DNA from: Gaetbulibacter_A sp043876815
GTDB taxonomy: Bacteria; Bacteroidota; Bacteroidia; Flavobacteriales; Flavobacteriaceae
Length of the DNA: 64,000 nucleotides
Reading direction: 5' to 3'
Assembly: GCF_043876815.1 (NCBI RefSeq)
Contig: NZ_JBAWKA010000001.1
Span: forward strand, 372,001 to 436,000
Each line of letters begins with the position of its first letter. Position 1 is the stretch's first letter. Shown in pieces: positions 9,095-18,362 of the stretch. The notes below the pieces were generated by a model. That model had not been told where the DNA came from, did not search any database, and was given only the letters and a program-made list of their open reading frames with translations. A program made the translations under genes and the position numbers.

Positions 9095-9508
9095 TTAAAT
9101 ATACCTTTCTAATACTTCGGCCATAGTTTTTAGATTAACAGGCTTTGTAATAAATTCGGATATCATTTTCGTGTTCTTAGCTTTTTTAATATCGAAAGGA
9201 CTAATACTTGAGGTTACCATAACGACTTTTATATCAGGAAGTAAATTTTCCGATAATTCTTCTAAAGTCTCAAGGAATTCCCAGCCATTCATAACAGGCA
9301 TATTTATATCCAAGAGGATCAGGCCCGGTAATGGTTTAGATTTTTCATTAACAGCCAATTCAAGATAATGTAAAGCCGATCTGCCATTTGTAGCGATCTC
9401 TACAGGGTTTTTAAAGCCGAGCTCCTCAATAAGTTTCTTGCAAATAATGTTGCAAATGGCATCATCATCAACCAGAAGGATACCCCTGTTTTTATTTTCA
9501 ATCTTCAT
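9095..9508 (-). CDS. stand-alone CheY-like response regulator
   Basis: A 137-residue single receiver domain. The acidic pocket is LLVDDD near residues 11-16, the phospho-acceptor is Asp67 in LILLDINMPVMNGW, the Thr/Ser is at MVTSS near 97-101, and the conserved Lys is Lys122 in FITKP. There is no output domain, so it signals through protein contact. It lies 216 bases downstream of a large PAS/GAF protein on the same strand that ends in a HisKA-like box without an ATPase. The two may form a phosphorelay or sensing pair, with phosphate supplied by another kinase; that link is inferred. Confidence 0.9.
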   Translation of the reverse strand: MKIENKNRGILLVDDDAICNIICKKLIEELGFKNPVEIATNGRSALHYLELAVNEKSKPLPGLILLDINMPVMNGWEFLETLEELSENLLPDIKVVMVTSSISPFDIKKAKNTKMISEFITKPVNLKTMAEVLERYI

Positions 9509-9724
9509 GTACTCTTTTACTATTAAAAAATAGAGGCTGAGAGTTTATAAAATTCTAGTGGATTTCTAAAACACAATAACCCTATTAGTTTTATATTTTC
9601 TTACATGAATATGAAGTGTAGGTTGCAGGATTTCAGCAAGAATTTTTTTTGTAAATTTAATATATTTTTGAATTTAAAAGTAGAAATTAGATTAAAATAA
9701 TTTATTTCGAATCCCACAGGTGTT

Positions 9725-12424
9725 CTAGAAATCAGTTTTTTTGACCACCTTTTTAATCATGGTATCAAGTTCTAACCCAGACTCTTTTAAACCATTAAAT
9801 AGTGTCACCTCATCTTCAGTTAATTCTCTTCCATTTGTAAGGAGGTCTATAGATTCAAGAATACCTAGAATGCGAGCAAGAGGAGCTCTTATTTTATGAG
9901 ATTGTGTCCAGGCAATATTTTGTAGCATTTTATTCTTTTGTTCCAATTCGTAAGCGTGCTTTTTTAAATTCAGGTTTAACTCGTTTAGTTTGGCCTGGGT
10001 TTTTTTCCTTTCTGTAACATCTTTTGCTACCGAATAGGTTAATCCATTACTGAATGACGGTGTAGCAGCCCAGCTTAACCAAACAATATCACCCGATTTA
10101 GTAATGTAACGGTTTTCAAAATTGTAAACGGGATGTCCGGAACTTAATATTCCGGCTTGATCCATCGTAGAATTTCGGTCCTCTGGATGTATAAAATTCA
10201 TAAAACTCTGCGACAGCAATTCCTCTTCTGAGTAGCCTAAGATTTTAATGGTTGCGGGATTTACTCGTTTGAAGTAATTTCTTCCATCACTAATGGTGAG
10301 CATGTTCGGAGTTATATTAAAAGCATCATTAAATTCGATCTCCAAATTTTTACGCTTAATTTCTTTCCCCAAAAAATCTATAAGGTCTTTAAAAAGAGGT
10401 CTTTTATACTTTGATGGCTGAAGTTTTTTATCCGAAAGGAGTAATAAGACACCCTGTATTTCATCGTTGGCCATCAGTGGGATCCCCAAGGCATCTTGAA
10501 GCTTGGTTTGTTTTGCAATTTCCTTTCTTACGAACAAAGGGTTATTTTGAATATCGTTCAAATAATATGGTTTTTTTTTCTTTAAAATCTCCCCTTGAAA
10601 AGTCTTATGGAGTTCAATTTCAAAAATTGAATTTTGTAGTGCGAAATTTTCCCCTTTCTGATCCAGAAAAGCACTGGATATTAGCTCAAAATTTTTGCGA
10701 CTATCATTAGTTATCCAAATTTCTCCGCATGAAAATTCCGTCATCCCAAGGATACTACTCAAAGAAGCGTCCAAAGCTTTTCCAAGTATTTCATATTCAG
10801 TAAAAAAAGAACCGATCTCGTTAAAAAGTTTTTGTGCATTTAATTTATTCACCTGTTCAGTTATATCACGTTCAATAGCGATCCAATGGGTATACCAACC
10901 GGTTTCGTCAGGTACAGGTACAACAGTAAAATTACACCAGAATTCTTCACCATTTTTTTTGTAGTTTATCGTAGTAACTTCGTGAGACTCCCATTTGCGT
11001 AAAGCTTCACCAAGTTTTGATAAAGCTTTAAAGTCTGATTTCGGACCTTGAAGAATTCTTGGGGATTTTCCTATCACATCTTCCGGGGTATACCCGGTCA
11101 TCGTTGTAAAGGCTTCATTGACATAAATTATTTTCGGACCGGGGTCTTCGAATGGTTCGGCCTCTGTAATTAGAACCGCGTCCTTGGTATTTGTGATAAC
11201 ACTTTCTAAAAGTTTAAGGTGTTGCTGCTCTTTCTTCTTTTCAGTGACATCGTGCAATGTACCGTAAATGTTTATTATCTTATTTTCTTCATTTTTTATA
11301 GCGAATCCGTGTTCCTCAATATGTACGGTGTTACCTTCGGGGTTTAGAGTCCGGTAATTAATTTCAAAAGGTTTACCTAATTTAACACATTCACTTTTTG
11401 CTTTTCGAACCATCGCTTTATCCTCCTCAAAAACATTTTCCATCACCTCTTCAAAGGACTGATGTGTTGGTTTTTTTAAAAGATCAGAAAATCCTTTAGA
11501 AAATAAAAATTCCTTTGCAAGGACATCATAACTCCAACTGCCAATATTAGAGATGCGTTGCACTTCTTCCAAGTGCCACTTATTGCGTTTTAATATTTCT
11601 TCAGTTTTTTTCTGAGATGAAATATCAATATGCGCCCCTACCATGAATAAGGGCTTGTCATCTAACGACCACTCGGTAATAAACCCTGAAGAGTTGATCC
11701 ATACATAATGACCGGCTTTATGAAACATTCTGAAGTTGATGTTGTAAAACTCTTTTATTTGTGAAAAACATTCCTGAATAGCATTTTCCGCGAGCTTTAT
11801 GTCATCGGGGTGCACGAGGTTTGCCCACATATCGTAATTTATGGGTTCTAGTTCTTTTATAGTATAACCAACCATGGCAGCCCATTGGGGTGAGATCTCT
11901 AATGCCTCATGTTCTATGTTCCAAAACCAGCTAGCAGCCTGAGTAGATTCTATTATTTTTTTGCGTTTCAGGTTTTCATTAAATATATGTTTCTTTTCGC
12001 GCTTTAATTTTTCAATTCGAAGTTCATTAGTGTAACTCACACCGGCTTGCTTTAAAACAGCTTTTAAAAGCGTTTCAGTTCGCTTTGAATAGTTCTGAAC
12101 AGAATCAAAGTAAATATAAAAAACCCCTACTAGGCTTTCCTTTAAACCTAAAAGAGGCATGCCAATAAAGGCCTTTAAGGAGTCTTTTTGTGTGTAAACT
12201 TTCTGGAAGTCTTTGTCCTGACCCAAATCGTTCCGAAGGATGAGTTTTTTGTTTTTTTCAACTGTGGTTAATAATTTGTTTAAGAGAGGCTGATTATCAC
12301 ATGCTTTAGGGTCAAGTGAATTCGTATCGGCGTATCCCTTATAAAAAACAGTATTTTTTGGTACGTTTAAAACAGACTTTAGGATATTTAAAGTATCTGT
12401 GATGGTGGGTGCTAGATCTGTCAT
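9725..12424 (-). CDS. multi-PAS/GAF sensor ending in a HisKA-like box, no ATPase domain
   Basis: An 899-residue cytoplasmic protein with no membrane segments. The order is: GAF-like domain (about 1-130), PAS domains (about 150-275 with WFWNIEHEALEISPQW, about 280-400, and about 405-530 with ITGYTPEDVIGKSPRILQGP, the last like LOV/PAS), a second GAF (about 535-700), and another PAS (about 700-825 with ILGYSEEEL). A short coiled coil then leads to NIAWTQSHKIRAPLARILG, a HisKA-like H-box. The protein ends about 55 residues later with no N, G1 or G2 boxes. This short-tailed form is common in Bacteroidota. The phospho-acceptor His is kept, but the protein cannot phosphorylate itself alone. The downstream CheY-like gene is its likely partner. 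Confidence 0.85.
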   Translation of the reverse strand: MTDLAPTITDTLNILKSVLNVPKNTVFYKGYADTNSLDPKACDNQPLLNKLLTTVEKNKKLILRNDLGQDKDFQKVYTQKDSLKAFIGMPLLGLKESLVGVFYIYFDSVQNYSKRTETLLKAVLKQAGVSYTNELRIEKLKREKKHIFNENLKRKKIIESTQAASWFWNIEHEALEISPQWAAMVGYTIKELEPINYDMWANLVHPDDIKLAENAIQECFSQIKEFYNINFRMFHKAGHYVWINSSGFITEWSLDDKPLFMVGAHIDISSQKKTEEILKRNKWHLEEVQRISNIGSWSYDVLAKEFLFSKGFSDLLKKPTHQSFEEVMENVFEEDKAMVRKAKSECVKLGKPFEINYRTLNPEGNTVHIEEHGFAIKNEENKIINIYGTLHDVTEKKKEQQHLKLLESVITNTKDAVLITEAEPFEDPGPKIIYVNEAFTTMTGYTPEDVIGKSPRILQGPKSDFKALSKLGEALRKWESHEVTTINYKKNGEEFWCNFTVVPVPDETGWYTHWIAIERDITEQVNKLNAQKLFNEIGSFFTEYEILGKALDASLSSILGMTEFSCGEIWITNDSRKNFELISSAFLDQKGENFALQNSIFEIELHKTFQGEILKKKKPYYLNDIQNNPLFVRKEIAKQTKLQDALGIPLMANDEIQGVLLLLSDKKLQPSKYKRPLFKDLIDFLGKEIKRKNLEIEFNDAFNITPNMLTISDGRNYFKRVNPATIKILGYSEEELLSQSFMNFIHPEDRNSTMDQAGILSSGHPVYNFENRYITKSGDIVWLSWAATPSFSNGLTYSVAKDVTERKKTQAKLNELNLNLKKHAYELEQKNKMLQNIAWTQSHKIRAPLARILGILESIDLLTNGRELTEDEVTLFNGLKESGLELDTMIKKVVKKTDF

Positions 12425-12995
12425 GGAGAGGGAGAGGGTGTTATGCTATTAGGTATCTGTAAGGTATTAAATATTTTAATATCGGATACCTTTTAGTCTG
12501 AAAATAAATTAGACATCCGAATAAGAAGTAAATATTTAAAATCAAAACCCGACCAAAAATATAAGAACTGTAATAATCGTTATGTAACTTAAGTTGCTTT
12601 AAAAAATTTATTAGCAAGGAGTTACATTTTTGGTTACAAGACGATACTGATAATATTTTGGGTAAATCAACATATTAGAGTTTGCGGTATTAATTTTAAA
12701 ATGACCATACTTTTTGTGAATTCCTAGTCTTTCTAAAATGAATGAGGGATGGTTCTTTTTCCTTTACGAATTAGTCCATTACGGTAGCATTCTTCATTTC
12801 GAATGCCTCAAGTAAATTATTGTAGTTTAGGATATTATAAATAAAACTTAAAGTTTTTGGATTTGAGTACCTTATGTAACATAAGTTACATTAAAGTTAT
12901 TTTATAAGAGGTATCTATGCACCATTCAAAATTCTCATTAAGAATTTAAGTTAATAGCAATTTGACGCACTCAGGGAATCTTGTGTGCGTTTTTT
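12425..12995. other. 570-base non-coding stretch with TGTAAC/GTTACA hexamers
   Basis: No convincing gene on either strand. The stretch holds several TGTAAC or GTTACA hexamers: 12583-12588, 12621-12626, 12633-12638, and the perfect pair at 12875-12890. It ends in a hairpin with a T-run on the + strand (12965-12997). The promoter of the PAS/GAF gene should lie in the left part. The right part may encode a short + strand transcript. Confidence 0.5.
12875..12890. promoter_or_regulatory. TGTAAC-N4-GTTACA inverted repeat, Crp/Fnr-like site
   Basis: A perfect inverted repeat TGTAAC-ATAA-GTTACA. The spacing (TGTAA-N6-TTACA) is that of Crp/Fnr-superfamily operators. The same hexamers with the same spacing recur at 32800-32815 in front of the SQR-like gene. 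Regulator identity is unknown. Confidence 0.45.
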
Positions 12996-12997
12996 TT
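12965..12997 (+). terminator. hairpin plus T-run on the + strand, orphan
   Basis: ACGCAC (12965-12970) pairs with GTGCGT (12985-12990), followed at once by a run of eight T ending at 12997. The orientation is + strand, yet no + strand gene lies upstream and the neighbouring HAD gene is on the - strand. The hairpin is short (6 bp). Confidence 0.45.
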
Positions 12998-13796
12998 AAC
13001 TTGAAATGATCTGTTCCAGAATGTGTTCCACACCCTGTTCTGTATTGGTTTTCGTCATGTAGTTTGCTGTGGCCTTAACTTTAGGATGAGCATTACCCAT
13101 GGCGAAACTATAGTCTGCCAATTTTAGCATATCAAGATCATTATTGTAATCTCCAAAAACAAGGGTTTGTGCTTTAGTAACACCTAAATTTTCTTGTAGC
13201 CTTTTTAAAGCGTAGCCTTTATTTGCTTCAGGATGGGAAATATCTACCCAATTCGCGCCGGAAACAACAACTTGTAGGTGGTCGTTCAAATGTTCTACCT
13301 TGGGATAAATGTATTTTTCTGATGATTCAAAATGGTAGGCGGCAATTTTTAAAAAGGCATCCTGAGAAACGGCTGATAGGTCGTCTACAATAGTAAATTC
13401 CGTATAATATTCTGATATTTTTGAAATAAACTCAGGCTCATCATTTTCAACATAAGCCGTGGTTTTTCCACACAATACCGGATAACAGTTGTCTACTTGA
13501 CGCAGGGAACGAATAGCCTTAACCATATCATTTTGGGTGAGTTCCAATAATACTTCAGTTTTGTTTTGGTGCGTAATAATACTGCCGTTTTCGGCAATTA
13601 TTGAAATATCTTTTAGAATAGGGTGGAGTTTCGTTTGAATGCTTTGCATCTGACGGCCACTTGCCGCAATAAAATGAATATTTTGCTGTTTCAATCTTTC
13701 AAATTGATTAAAAAAGCGGTTGCTTACTTCATGATTATCATTCAGTAAGGTTCCATCCATATCCGATACAATAAGCTTAATATTCGAGAAATTCAT
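12996..13796 (-). CDS. Cof-type HAD-superfamily phosphatase
   Basis: About 266 residues from the preferred start at 13796; in-frame ATGs also exist at 13802 and 13820. Motif I is VSDMDGTLL with Asp12 and Asp14, motif II is IAASGRQ, and the motif III/IV area contains VFGDYNNDLDML. The cap and overall length fit the Cof/YidA-type subfamily, which dephosphorylates sugar phosphates or nucleotide-like cofactors such as FMN. The KGYALKRLQE segment before motif IV is typical of this subfamily. It is divergently transcribed from the LacI-type regulator, with about 180 bases between the starts, so shared control is possible. The exact substrate cannot be read from sequence. Confidence 0.9.
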   Translation of the reverse strand: MNFSNIKLIVSDMDGTLLNDNHEVSNRFFNQFERLKQQNIHFIAASGRQMQSIQTKLHPILKDISIIAENGSIITHQNKTEVLLELTQNDMVKAIRSLRQVDNCYPVLCGKTTAYVENDEPEFISKISEYYTEFTIVDDLSAVSQDAFLKIAAYHFESSEKYIYPKVEHLNDHLQVVVSGANWVDISHPEANKGYALKRLQENLGVTKAQTLVFGDYNNDLDMLKLADYSFAMGNAHPKVKATANYMTKTNTEQGVEHILEQIISS

Positions 13797-13975
13797 TATC
13801 ATCTTATATTTGAATTGCAAAGATGCTAATTAAAAATAGGTACAGACAAATTTTATCAGAAATAATAGAGCAACTTCATTTAGTTATTGTTTTGTTGAAT
13901 TAAAATATCTTATTTTAGCACAAAGGTACTTGGTAAGAATATATAATGTTCTCAGTGTATCATGAATTGAACGGT

Positions 13976-14980
13976 ATGGTGACTTTAAAACAACTGGCAA
14001 AAGAGTTAAATGTTTCAATATCAACGGTTTCTAAAGCTTTAAATAACAGCGAAGAAATTGGGGAAGAAACAGTGAAGCGCGTCAAAGAATTGGCGGCCTT
14101 GTACAATTATAAACCCAATAAGATTGCACTAAGTTTAAAACAGAACAAAACCAAAACCATTGGGGTTATCATTCCTGATATTCTAAATCATTTTTTGTCA
14201 AAGGTGCTTTTCAGTATCGAACGTGAGGCTACAAAGCATGGGTATAATATTATAACTTGTATTTCAAACGAATCCTTAGATAAAGAAAAGGAAAGTTTGC
14301 AGCTCCTTGCAAATGGTAGTGTTGATGGGTTTATTTTATCGGTAGCCAAAGAAACCCAAGTTAAGAACGAAGTTGAACATTTTAAAAAGACCTTAAGTAG
14401 TGGTTTGCCTATTGTAATGTTCGATAGAGTGGCGCACGATGTGCTTTGTGACAAGGTTATTGTTGATGATTTTGAAGCGACCTATAATGCTACAAAACGC
14501 TTGATCAATGAAAAACGAAAGCATATAGCCTTTTTTAGTGATATTGATGATCTTAGTGTTGGAAAACTTCGTGAACGAGGCTATCGCAAAGCTTTAGAAG
14601 AAGTTGGTGTGCAAGAACCTTTGGTATTGAACTTAAAGAAAAAGGACGACCAGCAAAAAAAGATAAAACAGTTTTACAAAAAGTATAAAGGTATTGATGG
14701 CGTTATCTCCGCAGATAGTTCTTCCGGAGTTATAGCTATTAATATGGCTATTAACCTAGGTTTAAAGGTTCCAAAGGATATATCAGTCATTGGTTTTTCA
14801 AGTAAATCAGTAGCTAATCATTCGATTCCAAAGTTAACGACCATACGGCAGCATGCCAAAGAGATTGGAGCTAGTGCTGCACAGTTATTAATCCATCGTA
14901 TGCAAATGGCACCTGATGAGGACGTTAAAACGAAAATTGTTAAAACAAGTTTGGTTCAAACAAAATCTGTTAAAAAGTAA
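13976..14980 (+). CDS. LacI-family transcriptional regulator
   Basis: About 334 residues from the ATG at 13976. The frame is open from an ATG at 13946, but the conserved LacI start (MVTLKQLAKELNVSISTVSK) begins at 13976. The N-terminal helix-turn-helix and hinge helix (TVSKALNNSEEIGEETVKRV, then YKPNKIALSLK) are complete. The C-terminal periplasmic-binding-like effector domain starts at TIGVIIPDI, with DGFILSVAKET and VDDFEATYNATKRLI. It should repress or activate a sugar catabolic set, with a sugar or sugar phosphate as effector. No sugar operon adjoins it; only the divergent HAD gene does, so its targets may be elsewhere. Confidence 0.93.
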   Translation: MVTLKQLAKELNVSISTVSKALNNSEEIGEETVKRVKELAALYNYKPNKIALSLKQNKTKTIGVIIPDILNHFLSKVLFSIEREATKHGYNIITCISNESLDKEKESLQLLANGSVDGFILSVAKETQVKNEVEHFKKTLSSGLPIVMFDRVAHDVLCDKVIVDDFEATYNATKRLINEKRKHIAFFSDIDDLSVGKLRERGYRKALEEVGVQEPLVLNLKKKDDQQKKIKQFYKKYKGIDGVISADSSSGVIAINMAINLGLKVPKDISVIGFSSKSVANHSIPKLTTIRQHAKEIGASAAQLLIHRMQMAPDEDVKTKIVKTSLVQTKSVKK

Positions 14981-15316
14981 AGTTTTCAACAAATTGTTAA
15001 TAATATTATGCATTTCATCGTCGATTTGTGTATTTCAACGAGTTTTTATATCTTTGTCTCAATTGTAAGCTACATTAGCTAATCCTAATGGGCGCAAATT
15101 CCCCTCAGCTCATTTAGGAAAATTAATCCATTCAATTTTAGACCCTAAAAAGGTCAACTCCCTCAATACAAATTTTAAAAGAAATCTGTACACTTAGTCG
15201 TGTATTCGATTTTAAAGTTAATTATCCATTTTCCCTCATGCCTCGGTTCGAAAGAACCTGAGGCCAGACGTTTAACAAACTAGAAAATTTATAATAACCT
15301 TAAAATTGAACCGATT
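14981..15316. other. 336-base non-coding leader with a strong GNRA-capped hairpin
   Basis: No gene is seen. The notable element is a hairpin at 15240-15264: GCCTC-GGTTC, loop GAAA, GAACC-(T bulge)-GAGGC, ten base pairs with one bulge and a GNRA-type tetraloop. It lies about 50 bases before the small lipoprotein gene and has no T-run after it, so it is more likely leader RNA structure than a terminator. Confidence 0.5.
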
Positions 15317-15463
15317 ATGAAAGCCTTAAAAATTACCTTATCTGCACTTGTTATAGCTGCTTTATTTAGCTCATGTACCAAACAAGATCTTAATGAGAAT
15401 GATATTTTACAAGATAACCAAACTATTACTGTATTTGATACAGGTGGCAATGGTGACAAGTAA
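15317..15463 (+). CDS. 48-residue lipoprotein
   Basis: A short gene starting ATG at 15317 and ending TAA at 15463. The product has a complete SPII signal (MKALKITLSALVIAALFSSC, Cys20) followed by only 28 polar residues rich in Asp, Asn and Thr and ending TGGNGDK. Such tiny lipoproteins are often seen in Flavobacteriaceae just upstream of a TPR histidine kinase and NarL-type regulator, as here. It is followed by its own terminator, so it is probably made separately from the kinase. A role as ligand or envelope sensor for that kinase is a guess from position only. Confidence 0.75.
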   Translation: MKALKITLSALVIAALFSSCTKQDLNENDILQDNQTITVFDTGGNGDK

Positions 15464-15488
15464 TCTTGTTTTATTAAAATAACGATTT

Positions 15489-15520
15489 AAACTCCTTATC
15501 ATAATGTAGGGAGTTTTTTT
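15489..15520 (+). terminator. intrinsic terminator after the small lipoprotein
   Basis: AAACTCC (15489-15495) pairs with GGAGTTT (15510-15516) and the T-run continues to 15520. It separates the 48-residue lipoprotein gene from the histidine kinase gene. Confidence 0.7.
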
Positions 15521-15576
15521 ATTCTATTTAAAAAATTATAAATACATTTGAGAGGCAAACAAATTGTTATTCCCTC

Positions 15577-17412
15577 TTGAAAAAGCTGTTATACTTTCTG
15601 GTACTTTTATTTGTTACAAATAATTTGTCGGCTCAGATTGACCAAAACCTACGGCTCATAGATTCCATTAAAAAAAATATTCTTCTAGAAAAAAGTATAG
15701 ATTCAGTTTATTATGCTAACGCTCAAACTACAATAGGATACCTGTATCGGTCTATTCAAATGGGAGACAGTGCATATTATCACTATAAAAAAGCCGAAAA
15801 GATTTACCGAAATAGAAATGCCCAATTTAACTTAGCTGAGGTTCTCTATGCGTATGCCGTTCTTCAAAAAAATGAAAATGATTTTACAGCGAGTGAGTTA
15901 TCAAGCGTAGAGACTTTAAAAATTCTTGATGGCCTAAAGGAAACAAATGAGGTTATTCAGTTAAAGTCCAATACTTATAATAGTTTGGGTCAGGTTTTTC
16001 AATTCCTTGAGCAATACAGTCAAGCCATTACATACTTCGAAAAATCAATAGCATTGGAGCGTTCTATTGATGGTTACGATCCAAAAAGTGTTGCAATAAC
16101 CCAAAATAATTTAGGTTTAACCTATCAAAAAGCAGGGGATTATCAGGAAGCTTTAAAAATATTTACGGATATTTTGAATTCTGACGTTGTCGGAAAAGAT
16201 AACCTGCAATATGTAACTTTACTAGACAACTATGCTTATACCAAATTTTTGTCTGGAGATACAACAGAGATTCCTGAACTATTTTTTAAAGCTTTGTCGA
16301 TAAGTGATAGTATTAACCCTACTGGTGGCTATAAGGCAATTATAGTCAATCAGCATATTGCAGAGTACTATCAAAAAAAGGGAAAAAAGGACTCCACGAT
16401 TCATTATGCACTTCAGGCAAAAATGATTGCTGAAAAATTTCATGCAGATGAGGTTTTAACATCTTTACGTCTTTTATCTGAAATTGAATCTGGAGATAGA
16501 GCCTTTTATTATTTGCAGCAATATGTTAAATTAAATGACAGTATACAAAAAACTGAACGTCTTGTACGAAATAAAACCGCACGAATACGTTATGAAACTA
16601 AAGAAAAGGAACAGCAATTGGCCGAGGTTTCTAAAGAACGAAGATGGTTAATCTTTATTTCGATCGGGGTGATGCTGACCTCTATTTTAATTTATATTGT
16701 GATCACACAACGCAATAAAAATAAAGAACTCAAATTCATTCAGGAACAACAAGAGGCCAATGAAGAGATCTACAACCTCATGCTTAACCAAAGTGATAAT
16801 ATTGAAGAGGCTCGTGTTATGGAAAAGAAACGTATATCAGAAGAATTGCACGATGGGGTTTTGGGCCGTTTGTTTGGTGCGCGGCTGAGTCTGGATAGCC
16901 TAAATATGAACAACTCACCGGAAGCTATAAAAACACGGGGGCAATATATTGAATCGCTAAAAACAATCGAACAAGATATCCGGAAAGTATCGCACGAGTT
17001 GAATGCCGATTTTGTATCCGGCGGAGGGTTTAAAGATATTATTAAAACACTGTTAGAAACTCAATGTCTCGCATATGGTTTAAAATATTCCTTTGTGCAC
17101 GATGATGACATTGATTGGGATGGTGTTCCAAATAAAACGAAAATACATTTTTACCGGATCATTCAGGAATCCCTTCAAAATATTTATAAGCATGCCAATG
17201 CCACTGAGGTGAAACTCCAAATAACCCGTGAGAGTGATAAAATTTTACTAATTTTAAGCGATAATGGTGACGGTTTTGATGTGAATAAAGCGAAATCAGG
17301 CATTGGTCTGAAAAATATGAAATCCAGAATAAAGGAAATAGAGGGATCCATAACCTTAGCGTCTCAGTTGGGTGAAGGAACCTCAGTAACTATTGAAGCT
17401 CCAAAAAACTAA
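15577..17412 (+). CDS. TPR-containing NarL-type sensor histidine kinase (TTG start)
   Basis: A 611-residue kinase. The only start that gives a proper signal peptide (KKLLYFLVLLFVTNNLSAQ) is TTG at 15577; the frame has no ATG between it and the stop upstream at 15529. After the signal comes a periplasmic TPR region (about 40-330, with NNLGLTYQKAGDYQEALKIF), a single membrane helix (about 350-372), a coiled coil, a HisKA_3 dimerisation domain with His425 in EELHDGVLGRLFG, and a C-terminal HATPase (YRIIQESLQNIYKHANA, DNGDGFD, GIGLKNM). All catalytic boxes are present. The response regulator starts 10 bases after its stop, so the two form one system. Confidence 0.92.
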   Translation: MKKLLYFLVLLFVTNNLSAQIDQNLRLIDSIKKNILLEKSIDSVYYANAQTTIGYLYRSIQMGDSAYYHYKKAEKIYRNRNAQFNLAEVLYAYAVLQKNENDFTASELSSVETLKILDGLKETNEVIQLKSNTYNSLGQVFQFLEQYSQAITYFEKSIALERSIDGYDPKSVAITQNNLGLTYQKAGDYQEALKIFTDILNSDVVGKDNLQYVTLLDNYAYTKFLSGDTTEIPELFFKALSISDSINPTGGYKAIIVNQHIAEYYQKKGKKDSTIHYALQAKMIAEKFHADEVLTSLRLLSEIESGDRAFYYLQQYVKLNDSIQKTERLVRNKTARIRYETKEKEQQLAEVSKERRWLIFISIGVMLTSILIYIVITQRNKNKELKFIQEQQEANEEIYNLMLNQSDNIEEARVMEKKRISEELHDGVLGRLFGARLSLDSLNMNNSPEAIKTRGQYIESLKTIEQDIRKVSHELNADFVSGGGFKDIIKTLLETQCLAYGLKYSFVHDDDIDWDGVPNKTKIHFYRIIQESLQNIYKHANATEVKLQITRESDKILLILSDNGDGFDVNKAKSGIGLKNMKSRIKEIEGSITLASQLGEGTSVTIEAPKN

Positions 17413-17421
17413 GATTAGTAC

Positions 17422-18096
17422 ATGACAGAAACCATAAAAATTCTGATGATCGATGATCATCCCATGATTATTGAAGGGTATCAAAATACCTTACTATACA
17501 CAAAAAAAGCCCATCAAGAATTAAAAATTGATATTGCTAATAATTGTGATGAGGCTATTAGGTTTATGAATAAATCTGTTGATTTAGACTATCCTTATGA
17601 CATGCTTTTTGTAGATATAAGCTTGCCCCCGTCAAGTGATGGGTCTATGAGCTCAGGGGAAGATCTTGCAGAGTATGCACGTCAGTATTTACCAAAGGCA
17701 AAAATTATTATTCTTACTATGTTTAGTGAATCGTTTCGAATTCATAATATCATTAAAAATATCGACCCCGAAGGGTTTCTGATTAAGAGTGATCTTACTT
17801 CAAATGAACTCGCCAGTGCGTTTCAGGCCGTATTGCATAATCCTCCTTTTTACAGTGGAACGGTGAATAGCCATATTCGTAAAACCATCGTAAGCGATGT
17901 TGTCATTGATGACAAGAATAGAAAAATACTTTACCTCTTATCGCAGGGTATTAAAACTAAAAACCTGGCCTCGCATTTGGATATTTCTTTAAGTGCCGTT
18001 GAAAAACGAAAAAAACAACTTAAAGAACTCTTCGATATTCAGGATGGCCAAGACGAAACGCTACTTGAAGAAGCTCGTAAAAAAGGGTTTGTATAA
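17422..18096 (+). CDS. NarL/LuxR-type response regulator
   Basis: A 224-residue regulator. The receiver domain has MIDDHP near residues 9-14, the phospho-acceptor Asp65 in LFVDISLPP, TMFSE as the Thr region and Lys in FLIKSD. The C-terminal helix-turn-helix (about 168-215) reads KILYLLSQGIKTKNLASHLD then SLSAVEKRKKQL, typical of the LuxR/NarL class in Bacteroidota. It is the cognate partner of the TPR kinase just upstream. An unusual serine- and glycine-rich insertion follows the phospho-acceptor (PPSSDGSMSSGED). Confidence 0.92.
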   Translation: MTETIKILMIDDHPMIIEGYQNTLLYTKKAHQELKIDIANNCDEAIRFMNKSVDLDYPYDMLFVDISLPPSSDGSMSSGEDLAEYARQYLPKAKIIILTMFSESFRIHNIIKNIDPEGFLIKSDLTSNELASAFQAVLHNPPFYSGTVNSHIRKTIVSDVVIDDKNRKILYLLSQGIKTKNLASHLDISLSAVEKRKKQLKELFDIQDGQDETLLEEARKKGFV

Positions 18097-18322
18097 TATT
18101 AAGATTTTTACCGAGAAGTGGGGGTTTATGTTAAAAAATGGATAAAATACATTTTTTTATGAGTGCGGAGCTCCCATTATAGTAGAGTTCTACAGCTTAA
18201 CCGTAATACTGTTGCGGTTTTTCCACAGTTCAAAAAGATAGGTAATGTTTATATTTGATGTATCAACACTTCAAAATTAATTAATCCCTCAATTTTTTTT
18301 GTTGATAATAGCAATTTACATA

Positions 18323-18360
18323 AAATCCCGGGGAGGTGAGAGAACCCCGGGATTTCTTCT
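18323..18360. terminator. bidirectional terminator between convergent genes
   Basis: A perfect 11-bp stem: AAATCCCGGGG (18323-18333) and CCCCGGGATTT (18345-18355), with an 11-base loop, followed by a T-rich tail on the + strand. It lies between the + strand response regulator and the - strand DUF456 gene, so it can serve both. Confidence 0.85.
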
Positions 18361-18362
18361 TT

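Noticed and set aside
9509..9724. A lost ATPase domain downstream of the PAS/GAF sensor (pseudogene remnant)
   Set aside because: No N, G1 or G2 box-like translation is visible in any frame of this stretch, and short-tailed forms are common in the phylum, so truncation is probably natural.
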